A stretch of 64,000 bases of DNA, taken from Macrosoma leucophasiata. Its lineage: Eukaryota; Arthropoda; Insecta; Lepidoptera; Hedylidae. Made by a program: the position numbers and the translations under genes. Of this stretch, positions 55,737 to 64,000 are shown piece after piece (the first letter of the stretch is position 1; each line of letters opens with the position of its first letter). The notes under the pieces are model-generated. The model had not been told where the DNA came from. It worked only from the letters and a program-made list of their open reading frames with translations, and ran no database searches. Location: the NCBI GenBank assembly GCA_036365455.1, contig JAWQUS010000007.1:15516001-15580000 (forward strand), given 5' to 3'.

Positions 55737-55975
55737 ACTGGTGGTAGAGCACCAGTGACAGAGCTCACGGGTATAGGCACCACCGCATTACCTAATCTAT
55801 TCGCTGCTAAATGGTAGTACTCATCGCTTTCTTGTTCAGGTCAGGTGGTAATGTACGGCCCTGTAATTTCTGGCACAGAGGCATAAGACCTTAGACCTCA
55901 TGAGTGGTAACGTATCTGTATTTTGACCTTGGTCTTTGTGTGGGTGACTAGGCTGCAGTCATCACTTAACATCAC
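55737..55975 (+). mobile_element. Family X, 3'-truncated copy
   Basis: 'actggtggtagagcacc' to 'cacttaacatcac'; the last 40 bp and A tail are missing. Confidence 0.8.
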
Positions 55976-56368
55976 ATTGGTGATCGAATAGAGAGCGCGC
56001 CGACCCATTCGCATATTCCATTCATCCATTCCTTCACTCTTTAACACCTTCTTACAGTTGGATTCACGGTCTGAATAAAATAACACATAGCCTCATGGGA
56101 GATTCAATAGGTACTCGATAACCCGTTTCGAATATTAATGCAAACATAGTATTATCTGTTTGGTGAAAAGTAACCGCGACGCGTCTCTGCACCTGTTTTT
56201 GTTACTTTTAGGATTCCGTGATCAAATTTTAATGTTCACTGCAGCATACAGTTATAGTACTGAGGTATTATTATATGGTAGATGTATGGTCAGATTGGTC
56301 AGTCTTAGAAAGTATCAAACACTGCATAAAAATAAATATTGCAACATAAAGACATCACCATATTTACT

Positions 56369-56439
56369 CGAAATCTAAATAAAACACTCGCTAGTAACAA
56401 ATGAATATTGTTACTAGCGAGTGTTTTATTTAGATTTCG
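56369..56439. repeat. Perfect 32-bp hairpin, 7-base loop
   Basis: 56369-56400 is the exact reverse complement of 56408-56439; loop 'atgaata'. The stem includes 'aaaacactcgctagtaac', part of a dispersed repeat also seen at 45009-45030. The left arm therefore looks like an inverted copy of the repeat's own end. Confidence 0.95.
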
Positions 56440-56720
56440 ATTCACTATGTACGTATTTTATTTCTATTTATTACATAATGCACGTCTCAACGAGCTCCAT
56501 TGAACTTGTTGCAAATTAGCATTTTATTTTGGATAGACGTTAGTCTCATTTTCGTTTGTATTGACTTTTTTGTATTGGTGAACAACCAAATGGGTGGTGA
56601 CCATAATTTACTTAATTATAATATTAATTTGGGACAAAAAATTAGGTGTATTAAAAATGCTTGAAATCGATGCCGAACAAACAACTTTCAGGCGTTTATT
56701 ACGTTACACGTTGTATATGG
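56408..56720 (+). repeat. Dispersed repeat sharing modules with 45.0-45.35 kb
   Basis: See 45009-45350; here 'gcacgtctcaacgag', 'tttgggacaaaaaatta', 'aatgcttgaaatcgatg', 'acgttacacgttgta'. Confidence 0.6.
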
Positions 56721-57925
56721 ATACTTTTATTGCAGAGGATTTTTTCTTATAGAGATTAATCTTATTGGGACCATCGGAGATAGAAATGGAGGAAAAAATA
56801 TTACCAAGCCGCTATTAAGGTACGAATGAATACGTATTTAAATTTGCCTAATCGCTTGGATTAAAGTTAAACATACTGGGTCAAAGTTACTGCAATGTTT
56901 TATAACTCAATGTAAAAGACGGAGCCAAGAACAATACGTGACACAAAATAAATTAGTAACTGAAGTTTTTGTATAGTCTATAGGATACGGGGACAATGTT
57001 GATAAGAAACATGCCCAAAGTTACTATAGGTAAACTGAAACTGGTCTCAAACAAAAAGACGAAACCAAACAAACAATGTATCCGTTATGTAATCACGTTA
57101 TCCTTGCTACGAGTATTATTGGCACAAATTATTATTATCTGTATACAAGAAATTATATGGAACATAAAATACGAAGGGTTAGCCGCCCTATTCACATTTG
57201 GGTCAACCAAGGCCAGAGTAAACAGTGAATTTTCACTACTCCTCGAGCTTCTGTAACGTGATACGAATCGACTCAAGCCTTAAGAAAAGATATAAGAAAT
57301 ATGACCCTAATTTTCACACAAAATTGAACTTACCGCATCGGGGGACGATATATTTTGCAGATGTATTTTAGTGTTACAGAAAAACGCCCGGACGGTATAT
57401 TATACTACTGATGAAAACTTCGGGCTCCCCAGAGCTTCTTGTCTTTTATTTCTCAAAGTTGTAAAAAGTAATGAGATATTTTATCTCGGTGGCCGCTTCG
57501 TTCTATTGTTTGAACTTATTCAACGTAATCGTAGATCTGGAACAGACTCTAACTGTCCCGATCATAATGTCAACTTGTGTTCAACTATCTAAATGAAAAC
57601 CAATAGACCGCTTATTTTTTTAATAAACCGTTTACAACAATATCTATGTCTGTCTATACATGGTTAAATTTTAACTATAGTTTGTTGTTTGAGGGTGCCT
57701 TATTCCGATAAAATTGAAAGAGCCTGAGTAAGAAGTATTAAAAATTGTACAAGCAATTACCGATAGTCAAATAATTGCAATAATTAACTAACACTGTACC
57801 AGGTTGTTCTAGTACGCTACTATATTTTGCTGAATCTTCAAAAAACAGCAGGATAGGCTTATGTGCAATCTTTACATGGATGTGCAATGATCATTATAAT
57901 ATTGAGATATTATTTTATCCCTTAA
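56721..57925. other. No recognisable feature
   Basis: AT-rich; short ORFs only, none with family features. Confidence 0.4.
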
Positions 57926-58142
57926 CTAGCTGACCCGATAAGTATCGTTCTGCCGTACCATAGAGCAATGTGGCCCGTGTTGCTCTATGTGCCACTCTAT
58001 GTGTACAATAAATGCTAAGGCCATTATTAGTTAAAATAAATTAAAAAATCTAAAAGCACAATAATCATGAATATTTGTCCAGCCGATCTTGAGTTATAAA
58101 TGGTGTAACTAACACGCTTTTGTGTTATAGACATGGATATAT
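57926..58142 (-). mobile_element. Helitron-like element, decayed
   Basis: CTAG at 57926-57929 followed by 'ctgacccgataagt'. Near the other end, minus reads 'taactcaagatcggctggac', the usual 5' module. Confidence 0.5.
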
Positions 58143-58667
58143 CGAGACAGAAATAGAACCCGAATCTTGTAAACGGAATCAGTATATTGAGCTATATATA
58201 CTTAATATATCAGATCGCTCCTTGTAAAATCTCATCTCGTAAACTTAATATCCAACATTCAAATGACAGTCTTCGCCTTCAGATGGGTATCCCGCCGTAA
58301 AATGAAACGGAACAAAACACTACGCAGTCCTTTATAGAGGCTCTGTCACGAACATCTATACCGAGTAATTCATTGAGTGGTTCAGAATAAAGGAACTGTA
58401 ATACTGAAAGTATAAGCTTTATCCGGATACTCTGCCCATTTTAGAGTAAAAAACTACATATATATATTTTCGTTGAATCTTTCTTTTATAATCTCAAGTG
58501 TCCTTCTTACTACCCCATATAAGAAACGTTAATTTGTTACTATTTGATGATGTGAGAAAATAATAAAAAGAACGTATTGCTTTGAACACATGTGTGCCAA
58601 TTATAAACATTAAAAGAACACGGGAAAGAAAAGATTTCGAGAAGGTTTATATGGTGTTATTTTGTCC

Positions 58668-58850
58668 ATTCAAGGAAGGTCGCAAAATAGGTCGCATCAG
58701 AAAAATCCCCGAAGTCTTAGAAACCCCGATTCAACGTCTTCCAGCAGATATTTCAGCAGGAAACATGACATGGTTATAAATTGGCGCAAAATCTGAACCA
58801 GCGACATTTTGGATACTCGTTTGAACGAACACATTTTATAATGTACTAGC
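58668..58850 (+). repeat. Unidentified repeat, copy 1
   Basis: 'aaggaaggtcgcaaaatag', 'ccccgaagtctt', 'acatggttataaatt', 'aatctgaacc' occur in order here and at 62693-62870; a part recurs at 62452-62510. Frames are open in places but not consistently. Confidence 0.65.
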
Positions 58851-58909
58851 TGTCCCCGCGACTTCGTTCGCGTGAAATAGTGACTTTGGGCAGCGCTTTT
58901 AGTAAGATA

Positions 58910-59028
58910 TCTATACTTATAATAAAACTGTAGAAGTGTTAATTCTGTACATTAAAAATATTGAAAAAATAAATACCAGGGGATGTTACTAGATCGATAC
59001 CGAACCCAAATATGTAGTTAGAAAAATT

Positions 59029-59069
<41 letters not shown>

Positions 59070-59690
59070 TCAAGCATCACATAAAAACTACCGGTCCGAT
59101 TACAATGAAACTTGGTATGATTATATTTTAACCTTTGGCGCACAACACTGGATACTTTTTATCCCGGAAAAATGTCTGTTTGTCTGTGTGTTTTCCCACG
59201 CTAATTTCAGAAACGGCTTATTCGATTTGAACTTTTATTAATATATTGTGGTAAGTTTCACTTAACATTTAGTGTTTGTTTCATGTGAATCGGTTCAGAA
59301 ATAAAAAAGTTATGTCAATTTAAAGAATCATATCGAATATTTTTAAGCTATTCTGTATCTTAGTTCTATCTTTTAGGGGGTTTCGTACCTAAAAGGTAAA
59401 AATGAACCCTACGGAATACTACTCCTCCGCTGTCTGTCCGTCCGTCCGTCTGTCTGTCACCAGGCTGTATCTCATAAATAGTGATAGCTAGAAAGCTTAC
59501 ATTTTCACAAATTATGTATTTCTGTTACCGCTTATAAGGACAAAATTAATTACTAAAAATAAGAAAATGAAAATGTTAAGAAGTCCAAGGGGGCATACAA
59601 TAAAGGTGTTTTTTCGTATAGTTTTTGCTCGATAATAACGGTAGCAAGTAGACGATTAAAATTTTGTCAGAATTTTTATGTTTTATGTAG
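58910..59690 (+). mobile_element. Composite Helitron-like HelF copy
   Basis: Starts TCTATACTTATAATAAAACT, just after a CTAG-type end fragment (58856-58905). It contains a (GTCT)n run and the same module order as 46585-47375. Merges at the right into a HelA element. Confidence 0.75.
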
Positions 59691-59704
59691 TATCCATCCC
59701 TACT

Positions 59705-59906
59705 TCCCTACTTAATCTTATAAATGCGAAAGTAACTCTGTCTGTCTGTCTGTATGTCTGTCCGTCTGTCTGTTACCTTTTCACGTCCAAACGACTGAAC
59801 AGATTTTAATTAAATTTTGTTCAGAGATAGAGTTGACTTTGAGAAAGAACATAGGCTTCTTATTAAACGACATCCACCGAGGCGAAGCGCCGCGGGCAAC
59901 AGCTAG
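59705..59906 (+). mobile_element. Helitron-like HelA
   Basis: TCCCTACTTAATCTTATAAA to 'gcgggcaacagCTAG' then T. Confidence 0.75.
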
Positions 59907-60003
59907 TATATACATAAGTATATAAATTTTAATAAACATTTTGGGTAGCTAAAAAAACTACTTTACAGTAATGCTTCTCTGAACACGATATTATTGTGCT
60001 TGT

Positions 60004-60045
60004 ATCCCCGATGGCCATAGGTCTAAACCTATGGCCATCGGGGAT
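60004..60045. repeat. Perfect 18-bp hairpin, 6-base loop
   Basis: ATCCCCGATGGCCATAGG and its exact complement CCTATGGCCATCGGGGAT around 'tctaaa'. More GC-rich than the surroundings. Confidence 0.95.
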
Positions 60046-60265
60046 GCACATAGGCTGCTAGGATTGCGAAAAATTGCTAATTATGTGTTTAAACGCGCAG
60101 TTGTGTAAGTACCTACAACCTACAAAAGTCCATCCTATGCTGAACCGTATTTTCGAAAAGGCCATTTTAAACTACTATGCATAATATTTTTTTATAGACA
60201 ATTATTACAAAATTTTGTAAAGTTTCAGTCCATTAGTGCTACTAACAGAGAATGAAAGATGAAAG

Positions 60266-60362
60266 ATAGACAGAGATAGAGATAGAGATAGAGATAGAGA
60301 TAGAGATAGAGATAGAGATAGAGATAGAGATAGAGATAGAGATAGAGATAGAGATAGAGATC
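60266..60362 (+). repeat. (GATAGA)n hexamer satellite
   Basis: About 16 near-perfect units. The minus-strand Leu-Tyr repeat ORF is a by-product. Confidence 0.97.
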
Positions 60363-60432
60363 TATACATAACATATGCACTCCGATAGAGCTTGCAGAAG
60401 TGTAAAATTGAATATTAACGTTGTTCATTTTT

Positions 60433-60750
60433 AACCACTAATACCACCAACACCACTATTTACCACCATCACCACCATCGTCACCGCCACCACCATCACC
60501 ACCATCGTCATTACCGCCACTGTCACCACTACCACCTCCACCACCGCCACCACCACAATGGCCACAAACGCCACCAACGGCATCAACGCCACCACCAACA
60601 CAAACATCACTAAACACCTACCCCTCTAATGCCACCAATGACACCAACGTCACCGCAACCAGCACCACCACCACAACCAATGCCACCAACGCCTCCAAAA
60701 CTGCGAAGAACACCACCAAAGCCACCAACGCCACCAATGTCTCCATCAAA
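60433..60750 (+). repeat. Cryptic (CCACCA)-type simple sequence
   Basis: About 320 bp of 'caccac', 'gccaccaac', 'caccatc' triplet variants, C/A-rich on plus. One frame stays open until TAA near 60613. Diverged triplet satellite more likely than a His/Thr-rich exon. Confidence 0.9.
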
Positions 60751-60754
60751 GGGT

Positions 60755-61568
60755 TCCATACAAAAAATTGCATAAAAATTACGTTTGTTGTAAGGGTTTA
60801 TAGTTTACTTTATTTTTATTTAATTATGTATTATGGAAGGTAATATACAACATAAGTCCTAAAAATTGTGTGAATATTTTAAGTGTCTACATGCTACCGT
60901 ATAAAAAAACACGTTTATTCTACGGGCATACAATAAACGTGTTTATCTCCCTTAATATTTTCATTTTCTTAGTATTTAGTTTTAGCGTTATAGCGGTAAC
61001 AGAAATACAAACTTTTACATAATTTGTGAAAATTTTAGTTTTCTAGCTATCACTGTTTATGAGATACAGCCTGGTGATAGACAGACAAACGGACGGACCG
61101 ACAGACAACGGAGGATTAGTAATAGGGTCCGTTTTTACCTTTTAGGTACGGAACCCTAAAAAAGATAGAAGATAGATAGGACAGAACAGTTTAAAAATAT
61201 TTGATATGATTCTGGACAGATTCACATGAAACAAAAACTTAATGTTAAGTGAAACTTACCACAATATATGAGTGAAAACCGAAAATCGGATAAACGGTTT
61301 CTGAAATTTGCGTGCACAAACACACAGACATTTTTCCGGGATAAAAAGTACCCAGTGTTGTGCGCCAAAGGTTAAAATATAATCATACCAAGTTTCATTG
61401 TAATCAGACCGGTGGTTTTTATGTGATGCTTGAACAAACAGACAGACAGACAGACAGACAAAAAATTTTCTAATCAGATATTTGTGTTCGGTATCGATCT
61501 AATAACATCCCCTGGTATTTATTTTTTCAATATTTTAAATGTACAGAATTTACACTTCTACAGATTTA
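60755..61568 (-). mobile_element. Composite Helitron-like HelF copy, interrupted near its 5' end
   Basis: Same modules as 46585-47375 and 58910-59690, extended at the left by 'aagggttcca' and 'attacgtttgttgta' of the GGTTCCG family. Its 5' end continues at 62265-62277 ('ttattagtataga') beyond an inserted HelE. Confidence 0.75.
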
Positions 61569-62264
61569 TCTTAATATATATAAATCTCGTGTCACAATGT
61601 TTGTCCTCAATGGACTCCTAAACCACTTAACCGATTATAATAAAAATCGCACACCATGTGCAGTTCGATCCAACTTGAGAGATAGGATAGTTTAAATCTC
61701 AAATTATAGTCGCAATTTTAATTTATTGCTAATTATTTGTCTGTTATTATTTGACAGTCACAATTATCTGTTAACTCCAAATGATTCTAACAGATGTCGA
61801 TACCTTTCGACTGGGTTGAGTAAGTAATCAATAGATGGCGCTGCTATGGTAAATCTACAAACGTGTCATTTATTTATGCTACATTTTAACAGCTTAATTA
61901 CCACGTGTTGTTGACGCTATAAAATTAATTAAATTTATTTTGTAGGGAACGAAATACCGTATAATTCTATTATTTCCACTTTTTAAATTTTTGGTGTTAG
62001 CATAGCCGGCCACGTGTTACATAGACTGAAGTGTAAATTGAATTCTTAATATAATGAATGAAGATAATACAGTGAAATTAATCCTGTTTTACAAGAGAGG
62101 TAGGTAAATAAGGAGATCACCAAATTTTTTTACAAATACCGTCTGTGTGAAAAAGCATAGTGGACTCCGTGACTGATGTTCTCTTATTGTTCCTCTTAGA
62201 TCGTTTACTATAATGTAATATAACAAAAACTTTAGCCATAGCAACGCGTGGCCGGGTCAGCTAG
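61569..62264 (+). mobile_element. Helitron-like HelE, complete, inserted in HelF
   Basis: TCTTAATATATATAAATCTC to 'ggccgggtcagCTAG', 696 bp. The host base before is A (61568) and after is T (62265). Deleting the element restores the HelF 5' end seen at 58910. Contains 'agatggcgctgct'. No Rep/helicase ORF. Confidence 0.85.
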
Positions 62265-62451
62265 TTATTAGTATAGATAATGATTGTCAAATTTATATTA
62301 TTTAGGCAAATGTTAGTTCAAGCAGTGCAGTCATTCAAAATTTCTCGTATCATATTAGTTAACACTTACTTAAATGCGAAATATTAATGTAAATATTTTA
62401 AGAAAACATTTTTTAAAAAATTGTCCAATGTTCTAGAAAATTGGTCTACAA

Positions 62452-62510
62452 AGTTTTGGGCATCCCCAATCCAAATCCTCCAGCCAACTGGCAAAAATAT
62501 TAGCAAGGCT
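62452..62510 (+). repeat. Unidentified repeat, partial copy 3
   Basis: 'cctccagccaactggcaaaa' matches 62761-62785. Confidence 0.5.
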
Positions 62511-62692
62511 TACGATATTATTTTAAATCAACTAGTCTAGTAAATGAAAAAATGGCTAGCAACATTTGATCTATTCTTAATAAGAAGCTTAATAAAAGTC
62601 TGTTATTTTTAAAAGTTTTTATACGATGTCGTTTAACGTGCAAATAACGAAAATTTCGAGAAATCAGAGAAGAATTATAAGACGTTTATCTT

Positions 62693-62870
62693 TTTAAGGA
62701 AGGTCGCAAAATAGATCGCTGTAGAGTGGTCCCCGAAGTCTTGAAAACCCCAACCCGATGCCCTCCAGCCAACTGGCAGATATTTCAACAAGACGTACGA
62801 CATGGTTATAAATTGTTCCACAATCTGAACCCGTGCCGTTCTGTGTGTTCGTTTGGACGAACATTTTTTA
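62693..62870 (+). repeat. Unidentified repeat, copy 2
   Basis: Partner of 58668-58850. Open in one frame on each strand for about 70 codons, but copy 1 does not keep the same reading. Confidence 0.65.
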
Positions 62871-63473
62871 GGTATATTGTAAGTGAAAATCATGGCGATG
62901 ATTCTTCGTATATACTTCGATTCTACAAAACTTTGTAGCTGTCTTGTCAGATTTTTGTTTTTCTTCCTTAAAAATATACCTTAGTTCCTAAATGGTAATT
63001 TTAGTAACATGTCCCTTTTTTCAATAATTCTCATTATTAAGCAATATTCAATGGATTTCAATAAATGTATAATCATAACGATACTGATGGTAAGTATAAG
63101 TAGGAAATATTGCATTGTATAGACTTTGCATAAATTTTACCATTCTTGTGGCCCCACATGTTTTACCAGTATTGGAAAGTTATCCTCCTACTACTTAGCC
63201 GTAATGATAAATTAAGTACATAAAATATTGTCTACGCCTAAAAGTTCAGTCATTAGGGATTTACGTCCAGTAAACTGGCTGTATGAGAAATCGTATAAAA
63301 CAATATCTCGTTTTCTTTCGTACACTACTCTACCTATTCCAAAAACTAAGTAATCTAATTCTCATTTTATTTTTCGTTATAGGTACTATTTACTTGTTGT
63401 TGGCGATTAATTAGTCCACCTGGAATAAATGAGAGAACAGAGATGATGGTATCGTACATTGTTGAAATGAAAA

Positions 63474-63642
63474 TCACTACTAATATTTTAAATGCGAAAG
63501 TAACTCTGCCTGTCTGTTACCTTTTCACGTCCAAAGGACTGAACCAATTTTAATGAAATTTGGTACAGAGATAGAGCTGACTTTGAGAAAGAACATAGGC
63601 TACTAAGTTATTTATAAACGTGAAGCCGCGGGCAACAGCTAG
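63474..63642 (+). mobile_element. Helitron-like HelA
   Basis: TCACTACTAATATTTTAAAT to 'gcgggcaacagCTAG' then T; slightly shorter than other copies through a deletion before 'gtgaagccgcg'. Confidence 0.7.
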
Positions 63643-64000
63643 TATAAAATATATCAATGAAGCTCGGTGTTTTTACGGAGGTAACAAATTGATTATAAAT
63701 TTCATTAAATATCAGCTTGATTCAACGAAAAATCTTAATTAGGTATACACAAAACTGAATAAGTTGGAAATAATATTCAACGTCTCTGATTTGTAAACGC
63801 ATAGGTAATTTTTGAACAACCGGAAATACAATCTTGTTATTGAAAAATAAACCACCTGTAAATTACCTAATAAAACAAATACGTTTTACTTACCAACGTC
63901 TTTTAAAAGATAATGATATCGCAATTTAATATTTTTATCATGCAAAAACCAACTTTGAACCAAATGGGATAATCATTAAGATTGTATTTGACAGCAGCTC
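63643..64000. other. No recognisable feature
   Basis: AT-rich; nothing recognised. Confidence 0.4.

Noticed and set aside
2900..56000. CRISPR array (regularly recurring blocks)
   Set aside because: The recurring blocks are dispersed retroposons in both orientations at irregular spacing; eukaryotic context.
60225..60428. 67-residue Leu-Tyr repeat ORF on the minus strand
   Set aside because: Direct translation of the (GATAGA)n satellite; no gene context.
1..64000. Integrated virus or virus-derived gene cluster
   Set aside because: No viral structural or replication gene motif was seen; the only enzyme remnants are non-LTR retrotransposon parts.

Overview
This window looks like non-coding DNA from a moth or butterfly (Lepidoptera). 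It is AT-rich, has no long host reading frame, and is packed with repeat types typical of lepidopteran genomes: short rolling-circle (Helitron-like) elements running TC...CTAG, several tRNA-derived SINEs, a 5S-rRNA-derived SINE, MITEs with inverted ends, and dead non-LTR retrotransposon pieces. The order-level assignment is inference from repeat style. It could be intergenic or one long intron.

Layout. 0-6 kb: a 'GGTTCCG' repeat, an inverted repeat (2.25-2.54 kb), a 150-bp direct repeat (2.03/3.54 kb) and a tandem pair of Helitron-like elements (4.57-5.02 kb). 6-13 kb: a possible terminal exon (minus, 6.28-6.35 kb), a 306-bp tandem duplication with tRNA-Tyr-like units (8.58-9.19 kb), a decayed satellite array with a duplicated protein-like segment (10.15-11.97 kb), and a 5'-truncated retroelement encoding a CCHC plus restriction-like endonuclease region (12.1-13.0 kb). 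13-25 kb: a full Helitron-like element, an inverted pair of the commonest repeat (family X), a 470-bp foldback (19.4-19.9 kb), a Helitron-like element split by a reverse-transcriptase pseudogene and a SINE (21.0-23.5 kb), and a MITE (24.1-24.55 kb). 25-41 kb: more X copies, a piggyBac-type MITE flanked by TTAA (31.7-32.8 kb), an X copy interrupted by a 504-bp insertion, a perfect 31-bp hairpin (35.7 kb) and a 5S-derived SINE with an 11-bp target duplication (40.6-41.0 kb). 41-64 kb: Helitron-like copies with foldback ends, a SINE whose 5' part is inverted (45.2 kb), a jockey-type LINE remnant (52.5 kb), a 255-bp direct duplication (53.8/54.8 kb), a perfect 32-bp hairpin (56.4 kb), simple repeats (60.2-60.75 kb), and a Helitron-like element inserted exactly between A and T of another (61.57-62.26 kb).

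No functional host gene can be supported with confidence. The mobile pieces are nearly all non-autonomous; they would depend on enzymes encoded elsewhere. The most informative content is the nesting and structural rearrangement of these elements: clean target-site duplications, split elements, twin-priming-like inversion, and several near-perfect hairpins. Family labels X, T1, T2, Y and HelA-HelS are local names used only here; no database search was possible.
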